The notes under the pieces were generated by a model that did not search any database, had not been told where the DNA came from, and saw nothing but the letters and a program-made list of their open reading frames with translations. Of a stretch of 11,050 nucleotides of DNA, positions 1-6,620 are shown piece by piece. The translations under genes and the position numbers were made by a program. The DNA is from Bacillota bacterium (GTDB lineage: Bacteria > Bacillota > Clostridia > DSM-8532), in NCBI GenBank assembly GCA_023440865.1, contig JAEXRM010000201.1, positions 1 to 11,050 of the forward strand, in the 5' to 3' direction. Position 1 is the first letter of the stretch. Each line of letters begins with the position of its first letter.

Positions 1-2513
1 CTGTCCTCCGTGCCGCCGACCGTGTAGGCGGGCGCAGTCCCCTTTGCCGCAATCACGGCGGTCGCCTTCGCCACCTTGACGGCGTTCTTGCGGATGAACT
101 GCCCCGAGCCGAGGCGCACCCAGTCGCCAACCATGCCGGTGACCGTGTCGCGGGCCCCCTTGCCCAGGAGATAGCGTGTGCCGCCGGAGGTGGACATCGC
201 GGCATACGTCGAGGTTTCCTCCTTCAGGACTTCGGCATAGAAGGGCGCGCCCGGCATCACGATGCCGATCTTGGCCGGTGCGGAACGCTTGTAGGTTTTC
301 CCCTTGTAGGTCATGACGTACTGGGGTGCGCCGGCATCGACCACGCGGGCCTTCCCGGTCTGCGCGGGCATTTTCCAGGAAACCCTGTAGGTTGTCGGAT
401 AGGCGCCGGTTCCCGGCGACTTCGTGGCTGCGGGGGTCATGGCAAGCGTCTTGCCGCCGACCTTCACCGTCACCTTCGCCCCGATGGGCGCCGTGCACGA
501 GAGCGTGTAGGTTTCTCCCGGCTGGCCGTACAGCGGGCTTTGCGGATATGCGGAAACGGCCGGTATTTCCACCTTCTTCATGGCCACGGGGGGTTCTGCC
601 GTGGCGGCGGACGCCTTGTTGCGCCATATGGTGCGCACGATGTAGGTGCCCTCCTGGGAGAGCACGAAGGTGTTTTTGCCGCGGGAAAGCGGCACATAGA
701 GCCCGAAGTATCCCTCCGGGGAGCGGGAGGTGACCTCCGTTCCATTGAGGTAAAGCGGCTTGTCGGGGTTCGAGGCGCCGTTGAGGTAATGGCCGGTGTA
801 GTCGGTCGTCAGGCCTGCCGGGGGCCGTGAGACGACGAGTCCGCCCGAGCTTTGTCCGGACGCCAGCGAAGCGGCGTCGGCAGCACCTGACGGCACGCGG
901 CCGCCGGCGGATCCCAGGGCTTCCAGCATGGCGCGGTATCCGCCGCCCGGGCTGGTCGTGAAGCCGTCCTCCGCCTCGCGCATGGCCTTGAGTGCGGCGG
1001 CGAGCGCGGGCCGGTCGCGGAAGGACTGGCGGCTGAAGAAGAGGGAACCGTCCCAGGCCGGATGCGTCCGGTTGAAGGCCTCCTGCTTCTCGAGCTCGCC
1101 GGTACCGTAGAAGGCGGAGGCCTTGTCGTCCGCGTCCATGCGGTAGGCCGCCTGGCCGAAGTAGAGGTCGACCCCGGTGCCCTTCACGGTGTTTGCCCAC
1201 CAGTCGGCGATTTTCTGGTAGTCGGCGATCTTGTAGCCGAGGTTCCAGTAGATTTGCGGCGCGATGTAGTCCACCCAGCCCATCTGCACCCACTTGCGCG
1301 TGTCGGCGGCATGCTCGGCATAGCTGTTGGACCCGTTCGTGTCCAGGCCGAGCGGATCCTCCGCCTTGTTGCGCCAGATGGCGAACGGGCTGATGCCGAA
1401 GCGGACCGCCGGCGCGATGCGGCGCAGCCGCTCGCGCACCTCGCGCACGAAGATGTTCACGTTCTCGCGGCGCCAGTCGTCGACGCTGGTGAACAGCGCG
1501 CCGTAGGCGGCGAAGGCGGCGGAGTCGTCGAACGGGGAGCACCACGTGGCGGTGCCGGTGGCGCCTGCGACAAAGCCGCGGGGCAGCGCGGCCGTGGCAC
1601 CGGTTTTGCTTGCGGTTCCGGCCTGGCCGCCGGACGTCGCCGCAGCGAAGCCCGATCCGGAGGGAAGCATGGCACCGCTGGCCTTGGTCGCGGAGCCGGA
1701 GGGATAGAAGTAGTCGTCGAAATGGATGCCGTCCACGCCGTACCGGGTCACGACCTCCGCGATGCTGTCCTGCAAATAGTCGCGCACCTGGGGCAGTCCG
1801 GGATTGAAATACAGGTTGCCGTCGCCGTGGCGGATCACCCAGTCGGGATGCAGGCGGGCGGGATGCGAAGCCGGCAGGCTTTCGAGGCCCGGCGCCGGAT
1901 CGGCGTCGCGCTTTTTCGTGATGCGGTACGGATTGAGCCAGGCGTGCAGCTCCAGGCCACGCTTGTGGGCCTCCTCGATCCAGAAGGCGAGCGGGTCGAA
2001 GCCGTCGGACGGCGCTAGGCCGTCGGTTCCGGTCAGGTACTTCGACCAGGGGAAGTAATCGGAGGGGAACAGCGAGTCCGCGGCGGGGCGGACTTGCAGG
2101 AAGATGGCGTTGAACCGGTGGGCCCGGGCGAACTCGAGCGTCTCGAGGGCTTCGGCCCTCAGCGCGGCCGCGTCGGTGGTGGGTTTTCTCGGCCAGTCGA
2201 TGTTGGCGACGCTCGCGACCCACAGGCCGCGCATTTCCGCAGCGGGGGAGGGCACGCCGGCAAGGCGGTTGGCGGCCGGGTCGATGGAGGCGTGGACCAT
2301 TCCGGTGCCGCCCGAGCCGGCCGCTGTGCCGGTTCCCGTGCCGAGACCGGCATTGTCCGCCGGGATGGCGGCCAGCGGAAGGGCTTGGGCCAGGGCTGAG
2401 GCGTGGAGGAGGGTGGAGCGGGAGGCGGTTTGTGCGGCGGTGGCGGCAAACGGTTCCATCAGGATCGAAAGGGAGAGGGTGCAGGCTAGCAGCAGGGGCT
2501 TCAGGCGGAACAT
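1..2513 (-). CDS. Secreted GHL10-family glycosyl hydrolase (YngK-like), multidomain, 3' end outside window
   Basis: Reading from the ATG at 2513 down to 3 gives 837 codons with no stop, so the protein continues past the left edge. The start follows a GGAG five bases upstream. Residues 1-26 look like a Sec signal peptide: K5, a hydrophobic stretch, then a plausible cut after ATAA near residue 26. A low-complexity linker follows to about residue 90. Residues 93-460 match the glycosyl-hydrolase-like 10 barrel (DUF187/YngK type): EMRGLWVASV at 93, FLQVRPAADS, LHAWLNPYRI at 189-198, IHFDDYFYP with D266 and D267 as likely acidic active-site residues, and YIAPQIYW around 416-423. An Ala/Gly/Ser/Thr-rich insertion interrupts the barrel at about 272-323. 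A beta-rich domain lies near 585-630 and an SH3-like segment near 760-815. Bacillus YngK is about 510 residues, so this protein is much larger. The role is probably hydrolysis of wall or extracellular polysaccharide; the substrate is unknown. Family call strong, activity inferred. Confidence 0.9.
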   Translation of the reverse strand, partial: MFRLKPLLLACTLSLSILMEPFAATAAQTASRSTLLHASALAQALPLAAIPADNAGLGTGTGTAAGSGGTGMVHASIDPAANRLAGVPSPAAEMRGLWVASVANIDWPRKPTTDAAALRAEALETLEFARAHRFNAIFLQVRPAADSLFPSDYFPWSKYLTGTDGLAPSDGFDPLAFWIEEAHKRGLELHAWLNPYRITKKRDADPAPGLESLPASHPARLHPDWVIRHGDGNLYFNPGLPQVRDYLQDSIAEVVTRYGVDGIHFDDYFYPSGSATKASGAMLPSGSGFAAATSGGQAGTASKTGATAALPRGFVAGATGTATWCSPFDDSAAFAAYGALFTSVDDWRRENVNIFVREVRERLRRIAPAVRFGISPFAIWRNKAEDPLGLDTNGSNSYAEHAADTRKWVQMGWVDYIAPQIYWNLGYKIADYQKIADWWANTVKGTGVDLYFGQAAYRMDADDKASAFYGTGELEKQEAFNRTHPAWDGSLFFSRQSFRDRPALAAALKAMREAEDGFTTSPGGGYRAMLEALGSAGGRVPSGAADAASLASGQSSGGLVVSRPPAGLTTDYTGHYLNGASNPDKPLYLNGTEVTSRSPEGYFGLYVPLSRGKNTFVLSQEGTYIVRTIWRNKASAATAEPPVAMKKVEIPAVSAYPQSPLYGQPGETYTLSCTAPIGAKVTVKVGGKTLAMTPAATKSPGTGAYPTTYRVSWKMPAQTGKARVVDAGAPQYVMTYKGKTYKRSAPAKIGIVMPGAPFYAEVLKEETSTYAAMSTSGGTRYLLGKGARDTVTGMVGDWVRLGSGQFIRKNAVKVAKATAVIAAKGTAPAYTVGGTED

Positions 2514-2654
2514 GGCAACTCCAATCCGGCGACGGAACGGGCGCGTATTGGCGGCGCGCGGCATTCCAGGGTGTGCATGCGCTGGTGTGGTCCAGGGGCG
2601 CCGGTTTGCGGCGCCGGAACGGCCGCCGCCTGGCTGGCGGGGTCGTTCAACTCC

Positions 2655-2684
2655 AGTATACAGGCCCCCGGCATATTCTGTCCG
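2655..2684 (-). promoter_or_regulatory. Candidate sigma-A promoter for the GHL10 gene
   Basis: On the minus strand, TATACT (2660-2655; five of six matches to TATAAT) is preceded after 18 bases by CGGACA (2684-2679; four of six matches to TTGACA). Transcription would begin near 2648 and leave a leader of about 135 nt before the ATG at 2513. An 8-bp inverted repeat, GTCCGGAT at 2680-2687 and ATCCGGAC at 2702-2709, overlaps the -35 element and could be an operator. Predicted from sequence only. Confidence 0.45.
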
Positions 2685-2793
2685 GATCTGCGGCATATCG
2701 TATCCGGACTGTAACGGGAGCGTAACACGGTGTGGGTGCGGGGATGCAAGCGGGACGCCCGAAGCGTTCCGGCCGCAGTTCCGGCTGTTTTTG

Positions 2794-2822
2794 TTGTATT
2801 TGGCGCCCATTGTTGCTAATAT
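2794..2822 (+). promoter_or_regulatory. Candidate promoter for mreB/mbl
   Basis: TTGTAT at 2794-2799 and TAATAT at 2817-2822 are 17 bases apart. TGC directly before the -10 gives an extended -10 (TGn). The elements sit in an unusually A/T-rich patch within G+C-rich surroundings. The transcript would start near 2830, about 80 nt before the gene. The match to consensus is only moderate. Confidence 0.4.
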
Positions 2823-2910
2823 GGTGAGGAATACGGACCGGGCGGTTCCCGCTTGCGCGGACGGGCGAATCGCGCCGCCGGCCGGCCGGGGAAGACGTGA
2901 GGAAGATTTC

Positions 2911-3954
2911 ATGGGATTCGGTATGGACATCGGCATCGATCTGGGGACCGCGACGGTCCTTGTCTATGTCAAGGGCAAGGGGATCGTGCTGCGCGAGCCT
3001 TCCGTCGTGGCCATCGACAAGAATACGGACCGCATCCTGGCCGTGGGTGAGGAGGCGCGCAAGATGCTCGGCCGCACGCCGGGCAACATCGTGGCCATCC
3101 GCCCGTTGCGCGAGGGTGTCATCTCCGACTACCATGTCACCGAGAAGATGCTCAAGCACTTCATCAACAAGGTCTGCGCCAAGGGCTTCTTCAAGCTGTT
3201 CAAGCCCCGGGTCATGATCTGCGTGCCCTCCGGCGTCACCGAGGTCGAGAAGCGTGCGGTCGAGGACGCCGCCATGCAGGCGGGCGCCCGCAAGACGTAC
3301 CTGATCGAGGAACCCATTGCGGCGGCCATCGGCGCGGGCATCGACATCGCCAAGGCCTGCGGCTCCATGGTCGTCGACATCGGCGGCGGCACCACCGACA
3401 TCGCCGTCATTTCGCTTGGCGGCACGGTCGTCAGCACCTCCATCAAGGTCGCCGGCGACAAGTTCGACGAGGCCATCGTGCGCTACATGCGCAAGAAACA
3501 CAACATCATGATTGGCGAGCGCACCGCCGAGGACCTCAAGATCAGCATCGGCACGGTCTATCCCCGCACGCAGGAGGTGACCATGGAGATCCGTGGCCGC
3601 AACCTCGTCTCGGGTCTGCCCAAAACGCTGAAGGTATCCTCGTGGGAGCTGCTCGAGGCGCTGGAGGAACCGGTCTCCTCCATCGTCGAGGCCGTTCATT
3701 CCGTGCTGGAGCGTACGCCGCCCGAGCTCGCCTCCGACATTTCCGACCGCGGCATCGTCATGACCGGCGGCGGAAGCCTCGTATACGGGTTCGACAAGCT
3801 GCTGCGCGAGAAGACCGGCATCAATGTCATCATCGCCGATGATGCGGTTTCCTGCGTGGCGCTCGGCACAGGCAAGGCGCTTGAGAACCTCGACCTGCTC
3901 AAGGGCAACAGCCTGACCGACAGTGCCCGCTATACCACGACACAGATGGGCTGA
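2911..3954 (+). CDS. mreB: Rod shape-determining actin homologue MreB/Mbl
   Basis: This 347-residue protein is a bacterial actin that polymerises under the membrane and guides lateral wall synthesis by the elongation machinery. The frame is open upstream, but the ATG at 2911 is chosen because GAGGAAG (2899-2905) lies five bases before it and the family starts here. Nucleotide-binding motifs are in order: phosphate-1 IDLGTAT (9-15), the conserved RTPGNIVAIRPL (55-66), LIEEPIAAAIGAG (131-143), phosphate-2 DIGGGTTDIAV (156-166), GERTAEDLK (202-210) and adenosine loop GIVMTGGGSL (281-290). Length is normal for the family. The protein reads somewhat more like MreB (VMICVPSGVTEVEKRA), while the downstream flhO-flhP order is that of mbl in Bacillus, so the paralogue name is uncertain. 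It appears monocistronic, with its own candidate promoter and a terminator at 4008-4044. No mreC, mreD or spoIIID is adjacent. Confidence 0.97.
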   Translation: MGFGMDIGIDLGTATVLVYVKGKGIVLREPSVVAIDKNTDRILAVGEEARKMLGRTPGNIVAIRPLREGVISDYHVTEKMLKHFINKVCAKGFFKLFKPRVMICVPSGVTEVEKRAVEDAAMQAGARKTYLIEEPIAAAIGAGIDIAKACGSMVVDIGGGTTDIAVISLGGTVVSTSIKVAGDKFDEAIVRYMRKKHNIMIGERTAEDLKISIGTVYPRTQEVTMEIRGRNLVSGLPKTLKVSSWELLEALEEPVSSIVEAVHSVLERTPPELASDISDRGIVMTGGGSLVYGFDKLLREKTGINVIIADDAVSCVALGTGKALENLDLLKGNSLTDSARYTTTQMG

Positions 3955-4007
3955 CCCCGCGCATGCCCGGCGTGGGCCTGGGCGCGACATGGGACCAACA
4001 ACACAGG

Positions 4008-4044
4008 ACGGCCTGGCGGCGGACAACCGGCAGGCCGTTTTTTT
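4008..4044 (+). terminator. Intrinsic terminator after mreB/mbl
   Basis: ACGGCCTG (4008-4015) pairs perfectly with CAGGCCGT (4031-4038), and a run of seven T follows (4038-4044). CGG and CCG in the loop could pair further. It lies 53 bases after the mreB/mbl stop and separates that gene from the flagellar unit. Confidence 0.9.
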
Positions 4045-4078
4045 GCGCCCCGGGCTGCACTTGCCGTCAATCCGCGGT

Positions 4079-4105
4079 TAAGCCCGCCACCCGATCGGCC
4101 GATAT
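4079..4105 (+). promoter_or_regulatory. Sigma-28/sigma-D type flagellar promoter for flhO-flhP-flgJ
   Basis: TAAG (4079-4082), a 15-base spacer and GCCGATAT (4098-4105) closely match the flagellar sigma consensus (TAAA, about 15 bases, GCCGATAA/T). The only core mismatch is the last base of the -35. It lies between the mreB/mbl terminator and the first flagellar gene, with predicted initiation near 4112 and a leader of about 30 nt. The flhO-flhP operon of Bacillus belongs to the sigma-D regulon, so position and motif agree. Confidence 0.75.
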
Positions 4106-4141
4106 ACGCTGTGAACGACACAGCGGAAGGGGGCGCACGGC

Positions 4142-4918
4142 ATGATTCGCGGACTCTACACCTCGGGCTGGGGCATGATGACGCTCCAGCAGAAGATGGA
4201 CGTGGTGGCCAACAACATGGCCAATGTCTCCACCACGGGGTTCAAGAAGGACACGCTCTCGCTCGAGGCGTTCCCCGACGTGCTGGCCCACCGCATCTAC
4301 GACCACGGCGATGATCCGACGACCCGCCAGCTGGGCACGATGACGCTGTTCAACAACCTCGGCGAGGTGAAGACCAACTTCTCGCAGGGGTACTTCGACG
4401 ACACGGGCACCACGACCGATCTGGCCATCGATGCCGATGCCACGGCGTTCTTCACCGTCGCGGTGCCCCAGACCGACGGCTCGGTCAAGCAGGCCTATAC
4501 GCGCGACGGCTCCTTCCAGCTGACGGCGGACGGCATCCTGGTGACGAAGAACGGCAACCCGGTGCTGGGCGAGAACGGGCTCATCCGGCTTTCCGGCTCG
4601 CAGTTCACGGTGCGCGCGGACGGTACGGTCGAAACCACGGAAGCGGTTGTGGACCGGCTGATGATCAGGAAGGTCGCCAACCCGGAAACGTTGCGCAAGA
4701 CCGGATCGAACCTGCTCGAAGCCACCGCGGAAACGCAGGACGGCACCTTTGCAGGCCGGGTCGTGCAGGGGCGGCTTGAAATGTCGAATGTCGAATCCGT
4801 GCGCGAAATGGTCGACATGATCTCGGTTCTGCGCGCGTACGAGGCCAACCAGAAGATGATCCAGTACCAGGACGCCACCCTCGACAAGGCCTGCAACGAG
4901 ATTGGCCGGTTGAGGTGA
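4142..4918 (+). CDS. flhO: Flagellar rod/hook-basal-body protein FlhO (FlgF-like)
   Basis: A 258-residue axial protein of the flagellar rod/hook family, exported by the flagellar type III apparatus and assembled in the basal body. The N-terminal rod motif lies at about 5-35 (MDVVANNMANVSTTGFKK at 19-36). The central FlgG/F-type core includes AYTRDGSFQLTADG (118-131). The C-terminal domain at about 213-258 has the family pattern SNVESVREMVDMI and heptad-rich RAYEANQKMIQ. Terminal helices of this kind pack the axial structure. The ATG at 4142 is preceded by a GGAAGGGGG-type ribosome-binding site, and the protein begins at the family's usual MIRGLY. It is first in the unit behind the sigma-D type promoter. 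FlhO and FlgF are hard to tell apart on sequence; the mreB/mbl neighbour favours FlhO. Confidence 0.93.
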   Translation: MIRGLYTSGWGMMTLQQKMDVVANNMANVSTTGFKKDTLSLEAFPDVLAHRIYDHGDDPTTRQLGTMTLFNNLGEVKTNFSQGYFDDTGTTTDLAIDADATAFFTVAVPQTDGSVKQAYTRDGSFQLTADGILVTKNGNPVLGENGLIRLSGSQFTVRADGTVETTEAVVDRLMIRKVANPETLRKTGSNLLEATAETQDGTFAGRVVQGRLEMSNVESVREMVDMISVLRAYEANQKMIQYQDATLDKACNEIGRLR

Positions 4919-4954
4919 TCCCGGTGACCTGCACGACCCGACCAGGGATGGGAA

Positions 4955-4980
4955 TCCGGGACATGGATGTCCGCGGAAGG
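4955..4980 (+). promoter_or_regulatory. Hairpin overlapping the flhP Shine-Dalgarno site
   Basis: In the 73-base flhO-flhP gap, TCCG-GGACAT (4955-4964) can pair with ATGTCC-G-CGGA (4967-4977): about ten pairs with one bulged G. The 3' arm runs into the Shine-Dalgarno sequence GGAAGG (4975-4980), so the folded form would partly cover it. The turn of two bases means the innermost pair probably opens. Whether it controls translation is inference. Confidence 0.45.
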
Positions 4981-4991
4981 AAACGAATCAG

Positions 4992-5798
4992 ATGATCCGA
5001 GCCATGTGGACGGCGGCATCCGGCATGAAGGCCATGCAATTCAGTGTGGACACCATCGCCAACAACCTCTCGAACGTCTCCACCTACGGTTTCAAGAAGG
5101 AGCGGCCCGAGTTCGAGGACCTGCTGTATGTGACCATGCAGAAGGCGGTCGCGCCGACCGAATCCGACACGGGCAAGCCCGTGAACCTGCAGGTGGGGCA
5201 CGGCGTGCTGTCGCGTGCGACGGTCCGCGACTTCACGATGGGCAACCTCGAGCAGACCACCAACAAGCTCGACATGGCCATCGAGGGCGACGCCTTCTTC
5301 CAGATCCGGCTTCCGGACGGCACCGTGCGCTACACGCGCGATGGCGCCTTCAAGCTGTCGATCACCGCGGACGGCAACATGCTGACCACCTCGCGCGGCT
5401 ATCCCGTGCTCGACCGCGACGGTGCGCCCATCGTGTTCACGCAGCAGCTGGCCGACATGAACTTCCAGGAATCCGGCGAGGTCACCTACAAGGATGACAC
5501 CGGCCTGAACATCACGACAGGCCAGTACATCGGGCTGTTCAAGTTCCAGAACGTGCAGGGCCTCGAGGCTGTGGGCGGGAACCTGTACCAGCAGAACACG
5601 GCATCGGGCGAAGCCATTGCCGACACGGAGCTGGGCAAGCCAAGTTTCATCCGCAGCAATTATCTTGAGTCGTCGAATGTCGCGGTGGTGGAGGAGATGG
5701 TCAAGATGATCACCTCGCAGCGCGCCTACGAGCTCAATTCCAAGGCCATCACCACAGCCGACGACATGCTGCAGACAGCCAACGCGCTGCGCAGGTGA
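4992..5798 (+). CDS. flhP: Flagellar rod/hook-basal-body protein FlhP (FlgG-like)
   Basis: A 268-residue paralogue of the preceding gene, close to the usual FlgG length of about 260. The N-terminal rod motif includes TIANNLSNVSTYGFKKERPEF (21-41). The core includes IEGDAFFQIRLPDG (97-110), RYTRDGAFKLS (113-123) and the FlgG-type GLFKFQNVQGLEAVGGNLY (181-199). The C-terminal rod domain is at about 225-268, with ESSNVAVVEEMVKMI and TSQRAYELNSKA. In FlgG-type proteins this forms the distal rod connecting to the hook. The ATG at 4992 lies 11 bases after GGAAGG. The protein matches FlgG at least as well as FlhP. The FlhP name rests on the mreB/mbl-flhO-flhP order, and a separate flgG may exist elsewhere in the genome. 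Confidence 0.93.
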   Translation: MIRAMWTAASGMKAMQFSVDTIANNLSNVSTYGFKKERPEFEDLLYVTMQKAVAPTESDTGKPVNLQVGHGVLSRATVRDFTMGNLEQTTNKLDMAIEGDAFFQIRLPDGTVRYTRDGAFKLSITADGNMLTTSRGYPVLDRDGAPIVFTQQLADMNFQESGEVTYKDDTGLNITTGQYIGLFKFQNVQGLEAVGGNLYQQNTASGEAIADTELGKPSFIRSNYLESSNVAVVEEMVKMITSQRAYELNSKAITTADDMLQTANALRR

Positions 5799-5833
5799 AC
5801 CGGCGGACGACCCATAAGGCATCCGTTCAGCCG

Positions 5834-5849
5834 CCGCATGAGCATGCGG
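5834..5849 (+). repeat. 16-bp inverted repeat between flhP and flgJ
   Basis: CCGCATG (5834-5840) and CATGCGG (5843-5849) are perfect arms separated by AG. In RNA this would be a six-pair stem with a GAGC loop. No T-run follows, so it is not an intrinsic terminator. It lies about 15 bases ahead of the flgJ ribosome-binding site in a 79-base gap. Role unknown; it may stabilise or process the transcript. Confidence 0.4.
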
Positions 5850-5877
5850 GCGCGGCGCAAGGGAAAGGGGGACAGGC

Positions 5878-6438
5878 ATGGGCATCAACGGCATCGGATC
5901 CGAAGCGTGGCGCATGCTGGGGTCCGCTTCCCTTTCGGGAGCCCGTTCAGGTTCGGCGGCCGGCGAATCCGGTTCCCCGATGTCCGCCTTGTCGGGCGTC
6001 CTCGATGCGGGCAGCGCCGCCAAGGCGACGGAAGCCGCACTCGACGGCGCGGCGGATGCAAGCTTTGCCGGCGCGCTGCGCAAGGCGTACGACGAGGGGG
6101 ACAAGAAACAGCTCAAGGAAGTTTGTGAGCAGTTTGAAAGCATCATGATGTCCATGATGTACAAGCAGATGAAATCCACCGTGCCCGAAAGCTCGTTCAT
6201 CGAACGCAGCCAGGGCATGGACATTTTTGAGGACATGCTGGACGACGAGCTCATGAACCGGGCCTCGACACGCGGCCTGGGACTGGCCGATCTGATGTAC
6301 AGGCAGCTGTCCCGGCAGATGGACCGCGTCGTTGTCGCCGGCGGAGCCGGGACGGCGGCAGAGGCGGAGGCTTCATCCGAGGCCGCGGATGCCGCGAATG
6401 CGGCCGGCACAGGGGGCATGGCCCCGTCATCGGATTGA
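5878..6438 (+). CDS. flgJ: Rod-binding protein, FlgJ N-terminal type
   Basis: This 186-residue protein carries the rod-binding domain found in the N-terminal half of FlgJ, at about residues 76-148. It includes LKEVCEQFESIMMSMMYKQMK (79-99), TVPESSF (101-107), the acidic MDIFEDMLDDEL (114-125) and RGLGLADLMYRQL (132-144). The domain is thought to cap or bind the growing rod. The C-terminal muramidase domain of Salmonella FlgJ is absent, as is usual for one-membrane bacteria, so another enzyme must open the wall. Residues 1-70 and 153-186 are Ala/Gly/Ser-rich and probably disordered. The ATG at 5878 follows an AAGGGGGA-type ribosome-binding site. It is the last gene of the flagellar unit and is followed by a terminator. 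Confidence 0.88.
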   Translation: MGINGIGSEAWRMLGSASLSGARSGSAAGESGSPMSALSGVLDAGSAAKATEAALDGAADASFAGALRKAYDEGDKKQLKEVCEQFESIMMSMMYKQMKSTVPESSFIERSQGMDIFEDMLDDELMNRASTRGLGLADLMYRQLSRQMDRVVVAGGAGTAAEAEASSEAADAANAAGTGGMAPSSD

Positions 6439-6494
6439 GTCGTACCCTCGGGCATGGACGGATGCCTTGATTCACGATACCATGGACTCACGCG

Positions 6495-6527
6495 GGACTC
6501 CGAGGCGGCCCGTGTCGGGTCCTTTTT
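6495..6527 (+). terminator. Intrinsic terminator after flgJ
   Basis: GGAC-T-CCGA (6495-6503) pairs with TCGG-GTCC (6515-6522): eight pairs with one bulged T, an 11-base loop and five T directly after (6523-6527). It ends the flhO-flhP-flgJ unit 57 bases past the stop. I recognise no promoter in the remaining 93 bases before the next gene. Confidence 0.82.
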
Positions 6528-6620
6528 GATGCCCATGCGCTTGCCTGTGCCCATGTCCCGGTCGTTGCCCGCACGTCCGATCAAGCGCCTGACCCGATCC
6601 GCATTCACCCGGAGGTATGC

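Larger units (their letters stand above)
2514..2910. other. Divergent intergenic region between the GHL10 gene and mreB/mbl
   Basis: This 397-bp gap is the only stretch above 300 bases without a gene. The open frames crossing it are shadows with no family motif. No spoIIID-like reading frame is present, although spoIIID lies just before mbl in Bacillus. The gap holds a candidate promoter facing each way. It also has an 8-bp direct repeat GGCGCCGG at 2597-2604 and 2610-2617, which would fold as a strong hairpin in the leftward leader. A 12-bp palindrome CCGGCCGGCCGG lies at 2878-2889, ahead of the mreB/mbl ribosome-binding site. Confidence 0.7.

Noticed and set aside
1062..2018. Plus-strand frame of 318 codons within the GHL10 gene
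   Set aside because: The minus-strand frame carries the full GHL10 motif series and a signal peptide; the plus-strand translation has no family features.
2104..2910. N-terminal extension of the mreB/mbl frame back to 2104
   Set aside because: The added 269 residues run antisense through the GHL10 gene and across the intergenic region, are unlike any actin homologue, and the ATG at 2911 has a strong ribosome-binding site.
2823..2910. Known riboswitch or attenuator in the mreB/mbl leader
   Set aside because: Only a CCGGCCGGCCGG palindrome is seen, with no T-run and no recognisable riboswitch core.
2647..4026. Long minus-strand frame (459 codons) opposite mreB/mbl
   Set aside because: It lies antisense to a clearly real gene, and its sequence is typical of mirror frames of G+C-rich coding DNA, with no family motif and no ribosome-binding site.
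4665..6608. Minus-strand frame of 647 codons opposite flhO, flhP and flgJ
   Set aside because: It spans three recognised genes, two spacers and a terminator, and shows no motif. It exists because stops are rare in G+C-rich DNA.
6528..6620. Promoter for the NAGPA gene
   Set aside because: Several TTGCC-like words occur but none has a -10 partner at proper spacing; nothing could be supported.
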